Below are positions 7,317 to 15,561 of a stretch of DNA of 64,000 bases, piece after piece. A program made the translations under genes and the position numbers. The notes below the pieces were generated by a model that did not search any database, had not been told where the DNA came from, and was given only the letters and a program-made list of their open reading frames with translations. How positions within the stretch are numbered: the stretch's first letter is position 1; each line of letters begins with the position of its first letter. Source of the DNA: Deltaproteobacteria bacterium (GTDB lineage: Bacteria > Myxococcota_A > Polyangia > GCA-2747355 > JADLHG01); contig JADLHG010000057.1 of assembly GCA_020848905.1 (NCBI GenBank), positions 62,001-126,000 of the forward strand. The letters are read 5' to 3'.

Positions 7317-9779
7317 CTACAACTTGATCCAGCGCGTGCGGGTGGTCTTCTGTCGCTGCACGACGGTCACGAACGTCACGCGCTTGCGCCTTCGCGGGTG
7401 TGCCAGCGTCAGCTCGTATTGGCCGGGCCTGAGCGGGATGCGGCCCTCGGTGCTCACCCGCCCGATCGCCCGCCCGTTCACGTACACGTCGGCGGGCAGA
7501 TTCGATCGCACCACGACGTAGCCCACGCGACGCGCGTCGGGCTCGGCGGTGAGCGTGATGCGGCGCCTCGGTTGCGGACGGCCCCGCAGGTCCACGAGCT
7601 CGGACCAGCTCACGTACCCGGGGCGACGCACGCTCAGCAGGTAGACGCGCTTCGGATCGAGTCCCTCCACGGTGCAGGTGGCCCGGCACTGCTTGATCCC
7701 GTCGAGGAAGACGTCGGCTCCGGCGGGAATCGATTCGACGGTTACCAGGCCGCCCGAGGCCGTCGGTCGGGGGCGGCTGTCGGAGGGCCGGGCGTCGGCG
7801 CGAAGGTCGGGCGCCCCGAGGTCGGTCGCGCGCGTTCCGTCGGGGCCTCGGTCTGCTGCGGCTTGCGCGTCTGCCCGCGGCCTCTGGGGCGCGTGTGCGG
7901 CGAGGGTGGTGCCGCTATCCGGTGCGGTCCGTCGCGGCTCCACGAGGGAGGGACCGCTCAACCCCACGGCGACGACGATCGAACCGGCCAGGGCGAGGAG
8001 GAGGAGCGCGCCGGCCAGGAGAGCTCCGCGCGATGGTCGCCCCAGCGCCGTGCGCAAGCCTCCGAGGAGCGGGCGCGACCGGCCACCGTGACGTGGAACC
8101 CGCACGGGCGCGGGGCCCGCGTCGGTGAGCTCTACCGATTCCGCCGGCCTGCGCGGGGCTGCGCGTCGCGTGAGCGGCAGGGGTGCGACCTCGGCGGCGG
8201 CGCGTTCGGGTGGACGCTCCGGCTGGTGCGGTCGTTCCTCGGTCCGCGAGGCCGCAGCGACACCTCCGCGGAGCTGCCGCGTGTGCTCCTCGAACTCGAA
8301 GGGCGCGGCGTCGCGCGCGCTAGCCGGGGGAGTGCGTCGCCCCAGGTCGGCCGACACCTCGACGAGCTCCTCGGACGCGGCGGGCTTGCGGGGGAGCGCC
8401 TTGGCCTGGCGCGTGGTGGAGAAGGCGATCGTCGTGTCGTCCTCGTGGCTCCAGTCCTGGGAGACGCCCTCCTGGGAATCGGCCCCCGAGCGGGGCGGGC
8501 CCGAGGAGCTGGTGGTCGGGAAGAGGGGGAGCGCGTCGCCGCTGCTGGCCGGCGGCTCCTCTCCGAAGTCCATCACGTCCGTGGCGTCGAAGTCCGGCTG
8601 ACTCTGGCCCTCGGCATGCGGCGACCATCCGGCCCCGCCGCCGTCCCGTCGCGCCCCCGGGGGACGCCCGGCGGCGGATTCCGACCGCTCCCGACGGGGC
8701 GCTCCGTCCTCCCCGGCCCGGCCTGCGTGACCCGCGAGCGACGTCATCACGCTGGTCAACGCGACCCCTGAGAGGCTGCGCGAATCCTCGGTCAGCACTT
8801 GCGTGCCTCCCTCGGGCTCGGCGTCGGCGTCCTCCTCGCGGTTCCAGCGCGACGGGTCGTTCCCGCAGGTCTCCACCAGGTGCGCCGCCAGATCGGGCGC
8901 TCCCATGAGCATCCCGTTCTGAAACGCGACCTGCACGAGGGCATCCTGGAACTCGGCCGCGGTCTGATAGCGCTCGTCCGGCTCGACGGCCAGGGCCCGG
9001 CGCATGACGTCGTCGATGCCGCGCGGCATGCGCGTCTCCCCCTCGAGCAGGGGGACCGGCTGCCCGTAGATCTGATCGGGGGTGGTGAGCAGGTCGGCCA
9101 CGAAGAGCCGCTCGCCGCTCAGCATCTCGTAGAGGCAGACCGCGGCTGAGTAGAGGTCGCTGCGGTGGTCGAGCGGTCGGTCGGCGCGCGCCTGTTCGGG
9201 CGACATGTACCCGACTTTCCCCTTCACCCGATAGAAGACGGACTTGTGGGTCGAGGCCTTGGCGATGCCGAAGTCGGCCAGCTTCACCTCGCCCGCCCCC
9301 GAGACCATGATGTTGGAGGGGGAGACGTCGCGGTGGATGAGCTTCAGGGGCTGGCCGTCGCTGCTCTTCTTGTCGTGCGCGTAGCCGAGGGCGCTCAGCA
9401 CTTCCCGGGCGATGAACATCGCCGCGGCCGCGTCGAGCTGCCGGTGACGGCGCTTGATGCGGCGAAGGAGCGTTCGCAGGTCCCCGCCGCGTACATACTC
9501 CATGACGATGAAGTAGTCGGACCCGGCGGCGACGAGATCGATGGTGTGGATGATGTTGGCGTGGTCGAGGCTCGCGGAGAGCTTGGCCTCGCGGAGAAAG
9601 AGATCGATGAACTCCTGCTGCGAGGTGAACTCGGGGAGGAGCTGCTTGAGCACTACCTCCTTCTCGAAGCCGCCCATCCCGACCTTCTTGCCCAGGTAGA
9701 TGGCGCCCATCCCCCCCTCGGCGAGGTACTCGACGATGACGTAGCGGTCCGCGTCGGTTTGGAGGATGGCGCGTTCCAT
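7317..9779 (-). CDS. Ser/Thr protein kinase with membrane anchor and PEGA domain
   Basis: 820 residues. The N-terminal kinase (about 12-290) has AEGGMGAIYLG (Gly loop), VVLKQL (Lys), HRDVSPSN (catalytic loop) and DFGIAK (Mg loop); SPEQ and HRSDLYS are also typical. A long low-complexity Pro/Ala/Arg linker (about 325-590) leads to one membrane helix (LLAGALLLLALAGSIVVAVGLSG) and a C-terminal PEGA-type region with VTVESIPAGADVFLDG. HRDVSPSN rather than HRDLKPEN is the form common in myxobacterial kinases. The C-terminus should lie outside the inner membrane, fitting a receptor kinase. Ligand and substrates are unknown. Confidence 0.93.
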   Translation of the reverse strand: MERAILQTDADRYVIVEYLAEGGMGAIYLGKKVGMGGFEKEVVLKQLLPEFTSQQEFIDLFLREAKLSASLDHANIIHTIDLVAAGSDYFIVMEYVRGGDLRTLLRRIKRRHRQLDAAAAMFIAREVLSALGYAHDKKSSDGQPLKLIHRDVSPSNIMVSGAGEVKLADFGIAKASTHKSVFYRVKGKVGYMSPEQARADRPLDHRSDLYSAAVCLYEMLSGERLFVADLLTTPDQIYGQPVPLLEGETRMPRGIDDVMRRALAVEPDERYQTAAEFQDALVQVAFQNGMLMGAPDLAAHLVETCGNDPSRWNREEDADAEPEGGTQVLTEDSRSLSGVALTSVMTSLAGHAGRAGEDGAPRRERSESAAGRPPGARRDGGGAGWSPHAEGQSQPDFDATDVMDFGEEPPASSGDALPLFPTTSSSGPPRSGADSQEGVSQDWSHEDDTTIAFSTTRQAKALPRKPAASEELVEVSADLGRRTPPASARDAAPFEFEEHTRQLRGGVAAASRTEERPHQPERPPERAAAEVAPLPLTRRAAPRRPAESVELTDAGPAPVRVPRHGGRSRPLLGGLRTALGRPSRGALLAGALLLLALAGSIVVAVGLSGPSLVEPRRTAPDSGTTLAAHAPQRPRADAQAAADRGPDGTRATDLGAPDLRADARPSDSRPRPTASGGLVTVESIPAGADVFLDGIKQCRATCTVEGLDPKRVYLLSVRRPGYVSWSELVDLRGRPQPRRRITLTAEPDARRVGYVVVRSNLPADVYVNGRAIGRVSTEGRIPLRPGQYELTLAHPRRRKRVTFVTVVQRQKTTRTRWIKL

Positions 9780-9935
9780 GGCTCAGGAGGTCGCAGCGGG
9801 GCGCGATGGGTCAGGCGCCCGATCCGGTGGCGTTCGCTCCGCGCCGTCCGTCGGGCCAGCGCGTGGCAAGGGCTTGCATTTCCGTCGTTTCATCCTCCAG
9901 TCTAGTGCGTAGGGCGTGCTGCCACAAGCATCCGG

Positions 9936-10418
9936 ATGACGCGACAGATCGACTACCCGCTGCGGGCGCTGCTCGGGCTGCGCCAGCGCATTCGCGAGGT
10001 GCGGACGCAGGAGCTCGCGACGGCGCAGACGGCGGAGCGGGAGGCGGAAGGGGCGCTGGCCGACGCCGAGAGGGAGCTCGCCGACCGTCGGGCGCGTCGC
10101 GACGCCGAGGGCCGGCGGGTCGCGGCCGAGGCCAGCGACGTGGCGACGCTTCTCCGGCAGCAACGCTACCTCGACCGTCTGGCCAGCGAGATCCGCGCGC
10201 AGCTCGAGGTGGTTGCGGACAGGCGGCGCAGGTTGTCCGAATGTGAGGCGGCCAGGGAAGACGCGCGCGTGGCCCTCGCCGGGGCGGAGCAGGAGGCGAA
10301 GGCCGTCGAGCGACACCACGAGCGCTGGGATCACCGCCGGCGAGAAGAAGAGCTCGCCCGCGCCGAGGAGGAGCTCGAGGGTCTCGTAGCGGCGCGCCAC
10401 GGCAGCCGTCGTCTCTGA
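9936..10418 (+). CDS. FliJ/YscO-like coiled-coil protein
   Basis: 160 residues, almost entirely charged coiled coil (about 15-155), Glu/Arg/Ala-rich. It opens with YPLRALLGLRQRIREVRTQE, the style of FliJ/YscO stalk proteins of flagellar and type III secretion ATPases. No other secretion gene lies nearby, so the assignment is by overall form only and a generic coiled-coil protein is possible. It is divergent from the kinase gene. Confidence 0.5.
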   Translation: MTRQIDYPLRALLGLRQRIREVRTQELATAQTAEREAEGALADAERELADRRARRDAEGRRVAAEASDVATLLRQQRYLDRLASEIRAQLEVVADRRRRLSECEAAREDARVALAGAEQEAKAVERHHERWDHRRREEELARAEEELEGLVAARHGSRRL

Positions 10419-10443
10419 GTGGCGTCTCGACGCTCTAGTCGCC

Positions 10444-10956
10444 TCACGCTTCGCGGAGGTTCGAGGCGCTCCCGTTAGGCTCCCGAGCCAGCGCGCGCAA
10501 GGCCTCACCCTCGACGCGATAGGGGACCCATTCGCGCGTGGGCAGGGCCCCCATCGCTTCGTAAAAGGAGATCGCGGGGCTGTTCCAGTCGAGCACCTGC
10601 CACTGGTAGCGCTCGCAGCCGCGGGCCACGGCCTCGCTGGCCACGCGCAGAAAGAGCGACTTGCCGATCCCCCGGCCGCGCGCCTCGGGCTGCACGAAGA
10701 GATCCTCGAGGTAGAGGCTGGGCTTGCCGGTCCAGGTCGAGAAGGTGAAGAAGTACAGCGCGAAGCCGACGGGCTGGCCGCTCCACTCGGCGATCAGGGC
10801 CTCGAAGAAGGACGGGGTGCCGAAGCCGTAACGGGCGAAGTCCTCGGGCGTAGCTCTGACGGCGTCGGGCGCCTTCTCGTAGACCGCGAGCTGGCGCACG
10901 AGCTCCACGAGGAGCGCGGCGTCCCGGACGGTGGCTGGGCGAATCGAGAGCGACAT
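10444..10956 (-). CDS. GNAT-family N-acetyltransferase
   Basis: 170 residues with the full GNAT fold: the acetyl-CoA loop is QPEARGRGIGKSLF (R/QxxGxG/A form), preceded by LYLEDLFV and followed by the C-terminal WNSPAISFYEAMGA. YFFTFSTWTGKPSLYLEDLFV matches the spermidine/thialysine acetyltransferase (SSAT-like) branch, so a polyamine or amino-acid amine may be the acceptor. GAGGAG precedes the ATG. Confidence 0.88.
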   Translation of the reverse strand: MSLSIRPATVRDAALLVELVRQLAVYEKAPDAVRATPEDFARYGFGTPSFFEALIAEWSGQPVGFALYFFTFSTWTGKPSLYLEDLFVQPEARGRGIGKSLFLRVASEAVARGCERYQWQVLDWNSPAISFYEAMGALPTREWVPYRVEGEALRALAREPNGSASNLREA

Positions 10957-10976
10957 GGTGTCTCCTCGGACGGTCG

Positions 10977-11006
10977 AATGTGGCTGGCGGGGCGGAGAGC
11001 TGTCAA
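10977..11006 (-). promoter_or_regulatory. Promoter of the GNAT gene
   Basis: A perfect TTGACA (11006-11001), 18 bp, then CACATT (10982-10977) on the minus strand. The predicted start is near 10970, leaving a 14-nt leader that contains the GAGGAG ribosome site. The -10 is weak. Confidence 0.4.
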
Positions 11007-11081
11007 CGCCTCCTTGCTCGAGCCGGCCCCGTCGTGCGATGAAACCGGGCTCCCCCTCTTCCGAGGCGTAGAGAGGACTCC

Positions 11082-12416
11082 ATGCTCACCACGGCGCAAA
11101 TGGCGGCTGCTTTTCAGCCGGACCCCACGCTGGCCTACCGCGCCCTCGTGGGCTTCGAGTACGAGGTGCTCTGTGTCTCGCGCCGCGACCTGGCGCCGCT
11201 CCGCTACGAGGGGCCGGCGGGAGTCCGGGCGATCCTGGAGGAGGTCGCGCGACGGACGGGCGGGGCACTCGGCGGGGATCCCCCGGCCAACAAGGTGCCG
11301 CTCCCGGACGGTGGGTTGATCTCCGTCGAACCGGGCGGACAGCTCGAGTTCTCGAGCGCCCCGGTCCCCACGTTCGGCGAGTGCATGGAGCAGCTTCGGT
11401 CCTTCCTGGCGCTGCTCGACGGGCTGGCCGAGCGCTTCGACCTGCACTTCTTCTATGGGGGCGTGAATCCGGTCCACACGGTGGACGAGATCGGCCTCGT
11501 CGTCGCGAACCCTCGCTACCGCATCATGGACGCCTACTTCCCGAGGGTCGGTCGCCACGGGCGGCGCATGATGCGGCAGAGCTGCAGCCTGCAGGTCACC
11601 TTCGACTACCAGAACGCGGCGCTCGGGACAGACCTCGTGCGCAGCGCGGCCTACCTCGCTCCCATCGCGGCGGGGATCCTGGCCAACGCGCCGTACGTCG
11701 ACGGGCAGCCGACCGCGTATCGCTCGTTTCGTGCTGCCATCTGGGGGGACACGGACTCGAGTCGCTCGGGTCTGCTCCCCGGTTTCACGCGGCCCGATTA
11801 CGGCTTCGAGGACTACGTGAAGCACGTGGTGCGCGCCCCCATGTTCTTCGTCGCCCGCCCGGAGGGGCTCGTGGATGCCGCGGGGATGACCTTCGAGACC
11901 TTCAACCGGGAGGGCTTCGACGGACGCTTCCCGACCGAGGAGGACTTCCTGCTCCACAACTCGACGATCTTCACCGACATCCGGCTCAAGCGCACCGTCG
12001 AGGTGCGCAGCGTGGACTGCCAGGATCCGGCGCTGGTGCCCTCGGTGCTCGCGCTGCTGAGCGGGCTGCTGCTCTGCAAGACCGCACGGGCGCGCACGCG
12101 CGAGGTGCTGGGGGGGCTGGACGAGGCTGCCTACGCGTCGCTGTCCGACCGGCTCGGGCGCGAGGGGCTTTCGGGGACCACGGGGGCGCGGCCCACGCGC
12201 GACGTCGCGCTGGACCTCGTGCAGGCCGCTCGCGAGGGGCTCCCCACCTGTTTCCCCGACGGAGCGGCCGCGGACGTGCACCTCGATCGCCTGGAGGCGC
12301 TCATCCGCGCCGGCGACACGCCCGCGGACGTGGTGCGACGTCGGTTCGGCGACGACGCGCGCGGCTGGCTCGCTGCCGGGCGAACGTTCTCCGACGAAGG
12401 TTCTCTCAGTCTTTGA
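11082..12416 (+). CDS. gshA: Glutamate-cysteine ligase, plant/proteobacterial (GCS2) type
   Basis: A 444-residue enzyme of glutathione synthesis, joining L-Glu and L-Cys with ATP. GFEYEVLCV near the N-terminus, LISVEPGGQLEFSSAP (the Glu-rich metal/ATP site), RMMRQSCSLQVTFDY and the late TVEVRSVDCQ are hallmarks of the PF04107 plant-type ligase. The closest relatives may also be EgtA-like ligases of ergothioneine synthesis, so the product use is less certain than the reaction. AGAGGA precedes the ATG. No gshB is visible in the window. The 3' end overlaps the convergent gene by 11 bp. Confidence 0.87.
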   Translation: MLTTAQMAAAFQPDPTLAYRALVGFEYEVLCVSRRDLAPLRYEGPAGVRAILEEVARRTGGALGGDPPANKVPLPDGGLISVEPGGQLEFSSAPVPTFGECMEQLRSFLALLDGLAERFDLHFFYGGVNPVHTVDEIGLVVANPRYRIMDAYFPRVGRHGRRMMRQSCSLQVTFDYQNAALGTDLVRSAAYLAPIAAGILANAPYVDGQPTAYRSFRAAIWGDTDSSRSGLLPGFTRPDYGFEDYVKHVVRAPMFFVARPEGLVDAAGMTFETFNREGFDGRFPTEEDFLLHNSTIFTDIRLKRTVEVRSVDCQDPALVPSVLALLSGLLLCKTARARTREVLGGLDEAAYASLSDRLGREGLSGTTGARPTRDVALDLVQAAREGLPTCFPDGAAADVHLDRLEALIRAGDTPADVVRRRFGDDARGWLAAGRTFSDEGSLSL

Positions 12417-14715
12417 GGGGCGTGGCCTTGAGGGCCGCCTTGCCGTCCTTGATGTAGACCTGGAACTTGACGCTCTTGCAGCCGTAGCGCTCGATCAGGC
12501 TGTCCCTATTCTTGTGCAGCTTAGCCGCGAAGCGATCGAAGGTCAGGTTGGACACGTCCTCGCCGCACTGCCGCTTGAGGCTGAGGAAGTCGTTATAGAC
12601 CTCCTTGAAATAGGGCTCCAGCCCCTCCTCGGGGGGCGGCGTGACGAGCTGCTCGTCCTCCGCTGACCTGGCCAGCTGGGCTGGTATCGAGGACATCACG
12701 GTGTCGGTTCCCGACGCGTCCGCGCCCTGGTAGCCCCCCATCTCCGACGGGGGAATGCGCACCCGGACCGAGGAGAGGAGTTCCTCAGGCTCGCTCACCG
12801 AGGGCATGGGGAGTGGCTCCATCGAGAAGGAGTCCGCTGCCGCGCCTCCCGGCATCGAGAGGCTGGGCATCGACGGCTCCGACGCGAAGGCGTTGCCCTT
12901 GGGGAAGCTCACGGGCTCCGGGAACGAGTCGCCCTCGACGGGGAAGACCCCCTCCGCCGGGTACGAACCGGTCGCGAGAGGGCTCGACCCCGTCGCGGCA
13001 AAGGGCTCGGAGAAGCCGCCGAACGGCGGCTGCACGTCGGCGGGGAGGGAGTCGGAGGACGCCTCGTGCGGGAGGTCGGAGCGAGAGCGGGAGGCGGCCG
13101 CCGGATAGCTCTTCGCTCCGCCGCCAAAGGCCGGTGGACTCGACCCCGTCGGGATAGCGGAGACCTTCAGCGCCTCGTCGAGCCGCAGCACCCCCGTGTC
13201 GCCGTAGCCGGGTTCTCCGCCGAAGGCCGGCGGCGGCAGGGAAGGGAAGGGCGGCGGCGCGAGGTCCGTGGGGGCTTCCTCGGGTTCGAGGGCCGCGAGG
13301 GGGAGCGCGCCGGCGGCGATGGTGGGCATCGAGTCGGCGGGAGTCTCTGGTTCGGGCGGAGGCGCGGGTCGCCGCCGAATGGAGGGGCTCGAGCCCGAGC
13401 CCGTGGCTGGCCGCAAGGACGGAAGCCTCGTGATCCCGGCGCCGCCCGAGGAAGAACCGATCGGGCTGAGCGGCGGCAGCCCCACGCCGTCGTCCAGGTC
13501 GTGCGCTGCGCCGCGCCGGGCGCCGACCTCCTCGTGCGACGGTTCCGTGGCCTGGGCGGGCTCGCGTCCCGCGGCGGCCGGGGCGCGCTTCGCGGCGCTC
13601 TTCGCGAGGCATTCGTTCACGCCGCGGGCGAGCGGAGCCAGCAACCGACCTGCAATTCCCTCGTCGACGCGCGGCGCCTCGCCTCGAGCCACCTTGTGCA
13701 GCGCTTCGTCGACGCGAGAGACGGGGCGCTCGACCTCCACGATCTGAAGCGCCACGCCGATGACGAGCAGCGCGACCACCAGCCCGGCGAGGAGCAACCA
13801 GGGTGCTTCGCCCCAGTCGCCCCCTTGAAGGCGTCCGAGGGCCTGGCCCAGCCCTCCCGCAGCCGGGGGCGCGGAAGCCACCACGGCGTAGAAGGCGTCG
13901 TGCTGGGCGGCCTCTCCGGGGAGCGGCGCCATCACCACCGTGTGCGCATCGCGCCCCTCGCCCACCTGCAGCGCCGGCGAGCGGCCCGCCTTCGCGATCG
14001 CCTCCTGGCGCTTGGTGAACTGCTGCGGGAGCTTCGCCAGAGCCGGGGACTCGACGGTCGAGGCGAGCATCTTTCCGCGCAGGAAGAAGGCCACGTCGCC
14101 GCTCCCCAGGCGGGACTTGATCTGCTTGGCGAGCCCCGCGTTCACCTCCTGTCCGATCAACACGGCGCCCACGTAACGGCCCTTGGCCTTGGAGATCACC
14201 GGGGAGGCGGCCATGAGGAACAGGCGGCCGTCGTAGCTCCACGTGTCGTCGCGCCGGTAGCCGCGCAGCGCCGCCTCGACGAGCGGTGACCCGGCGAGAC
14301 CGTGGATTCCCGGCTTGAAGACCTCCTCGCCCGGTCCGATGCGCGCGACGTGCTTGCCGCGGAAGTCGAGGGCGACGATCAGCTCGGGGCGGTCTTCGGG
14401 CTTAATCTGTCCCACGAGGTAGAGCAACCGCGCGTTGGCCCGGGACTGCAACACCTTGGCGTCCCTCTGGCCGTCGCTCGCCTGCTCGAGCACCTCGACG
14501 AGTGCGCGGTCCTTCGTCACGCCCGCCGCGTAGTCGATCCAGTCGCGCGCCTCGAGTCGCAGGAGCAGGTCGGCGTTGTGCTGCACGTGGTCCAGGCTCT
14601 GCATGTGGGCGCGCGCCAGGTCGCGGGCGGCTGGCCGGTGCACAACGAAGGCGATCGCCAGGCCGACCGCCACGGCGATGGCCAGGACCAATACCCAGAT
14701 CCGAGAGAGCCACAT
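12406..14715 (-). CDS. Membrane sensor-like protein, MXAN_5187-type C-terminus
   Basis: 769 residues. A helix at about 7-25 and another near 305-325 (WLLLAGLVVALLVIGVALQIVEV) bracket a roughly 280-residue exported domain of double-Cache/CHASE appearance (ASPVISKAKGRYVGAVLIGQEV is typical). A HAMP-like stretch, VERPVSRVDEALHKVARGE, follows the second helix. Next comes a roughly 300-residue Ser/Pro/Gly-rich disordered linker, then a compact basic C-terminal domain (about 695-769: YFKEVYNDFLSLKRQCGE) that I recall from Myxococcus proteins of the MXAN_5187 type. No kinase or methyl-accepting domain is seen. It is followed downstream by gshA on the opposite strand. Confidence 0.7.
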   Translation of the reverse strand: MWLSRIWVLVLAIAVAVGLAIAFVVHRPAARDLARAHMQSLDHVQHNADLLLRLEARDWIDYAAGVTKDRALVEVLEQASDGQRDAKVLQSRANARLLYLVGQIKPEDRPELIVALDFRGKHVARIGPGEEVFKPGIHGLAGSPLVEAALRGYRRDDTWSYDGRLFLMAASPVISKAKGRYVGAVLIGQEVNAGLAKQIKSRLGSGDVAFFLRGKMLASTVESPALAKLPQQFTKRQEAIAKAGRSPALQVGEGRDAHTVVMAPLPGEAAQHDAFYAVVASAPPAAGGLGQALGRLQGGDWGEAPWLLLAGLVVALLVIGVALQIVEVERPVSRVDEALHKVARGEAPRVDEGIAGRLLAPLARGVNECLAKSAAKRAPAAAGREPAQATEPSHEEVGARRGAAHDLDDGVGLPPLSPIGSSSGGAGITRLPSLRPATGSGSSPSIRRRPAPPPEPETPADSMPTIAAGALPLAALEPEEAPTDLAPPPFPSLPPPAFGGEPGYGDTGVLRLDEALKVSAIPTGSSPPAFGGGAKSYPAAASRSRSDLPHEASSDSLPADVQPPFGGFSEPFAATGSSPLATGSYPAEGVFPVEGDSFPEPVSFPKGNAFASEPSMPSLSMPGGAAADSFSMEPLPMPSVSEPEELLSSVRVRIPPSEMGGYQGADASGTDTVMSSIPAQLARSAEDEQLVTPPPEEGLEPYFKEVYNDFLSLKRQCGEDVSNLTFDRFAAKLHKNRDSLIERYGCKSVKFQVYIKDGKAALKATPLKD

Positions 14716-14719
14716 GGGC

Positions 14720-15436
14720 CTAGTCCTTTGGCGCGCCCGCAGCGCGCCCCGCGGGCCTGGGAAGCGGCAACTGCACCTCGACCGCGACGACGGTCTTTCC
14801 CTTCACGGCGAAGGGCTGCGCGTGGATCCACTGCCCCTGGTGCCAGACGCGGAGCGTGTAGTTCCCCGGCGGAACGTCGGCGAAGCGGAAGGCCCCGGTT
14901 CCATCGGGCAGAGCCACCTGTTTGTGGGGGGTGACGAGCACGGTTGCCTGGACGTGGGGCGTTTCGGAGCAACGCACGGCGTGCGCGCCCGCAGCGGCGA
15001 AGGTCTGTTCGATCGTTTCCCCCGGCCCCACCCGCTGGGGCGCCATGCCGCTCTGTCCGACGGGTTCGAGTAGGTGGGTCACGGGGTCGCGATTCACGAA
15101 CCGGACGCGCGCGCCCGGCGAGACGGGCAGCACCGACGGCACCACGCGGGAGTCCTCGATCACGAGCTGCGGCGCCACGGAGGGAGCGCCACTCGCCGGC
15201 GCTCCGTCGAGAACCACGACCATCGACCGGCGCACGTCCATCAGCGGCGGCAGGATGTCGAGCGTGTCGTTCGGGAACTGCCAATACCCGGCCGCTCCGG
15301 AGGTCCCACGCACGTCGTAGCGCGGAGGGAGTCGCAGCAGGCCCTTGATGGGGGTCGCGTGGCTCTCCGTGACGGCGACGAGGGACGTCGCAGCCAGACA
15401 CCAGGCGACAGCGAGATGAGACAGCGTTCGCCGCAC
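14720..15436 (-). CDS. Exported cupredoxin-like protein with CarboxypepD-like domain
   Basis: 238 residues. GTG 15436 is chosen because GGGAG lies 10 nt upstream and it begins a signal peptide (VRRTLSHLAVAWCLAATSL). The middle part has cupredoxin features: GARVRFVNRDPVTHLL gives His, and VRCSETPHVQATV gives C-x4-H, the type-1 copper loop but without the usual axial Met. The C-terminal part (GTGAFRFADVPPGNYTLRVWH) is a carboxypeptidase-regulatory-like beta sandwich. The gene ends 4 nt before the MXAN_5187-like gene, so the two are one operon. A periplasmic copper or redox role is inferred. Confidence 0.65.
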   Translation of the reverse strand: MRRTLSHLAVAWCLAATSLVAVTESHATPIKGLLRLPPRYDVRGTSGAAGYWQFPNDTLDILPPLMDVRRSMVVVLDGAPASGAPSVAPQLVIEDSRVVPSVLPVSPGARVRFVNRDPVTHLLEPVGQSGMAPQRVGPGETIEQTFAAAGAHAVRCSETPHVQATVLVTPHKQVALPDGTGAFRFADVPPGNYTLRVWHQGQWIHAQPFAVKGKTVVAVEVQLPLPRPAGRAAGAPKD

Positions 15437-15473
15437 GTCGATATATCTCCCGCAAGCGGTGAAGATCCCACGA

Positions 15474-15501
15474 ATTCTAACGCCATCGTGCGCCAAGTCA
15501 A
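15474..15501 (-). promoter_or_regulatory. Sigma70-type promoter of the cupredoxin-like gene
   Basis: On the minus strand TTGACT (15501-15496), 16 bp, TAGAAT (15479-15474), both 5/6 matches. The predicted start is near 15467, giving about 31 nt of leader with a GGGAG ribosome site. Confidence 0.55.
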
Positions 15502-15561
15502 TTTCTCGCGCCGGGGGGGGACCTCCGCGCAACGCGGCGCACGAAGCTCCGAGAAGCGATC

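Noticed and set aside
9864-9878. TGGCAAG-GGC-TTGCA resembling a sigma54 -24/-12 promoter before the FliJ-like gene
   Set aside because: The spacing between GG and GC is one base short of the strict sigma54 requirement; the similarity partly comes from a GCAAG-GG-CTTGC inverted repeat.
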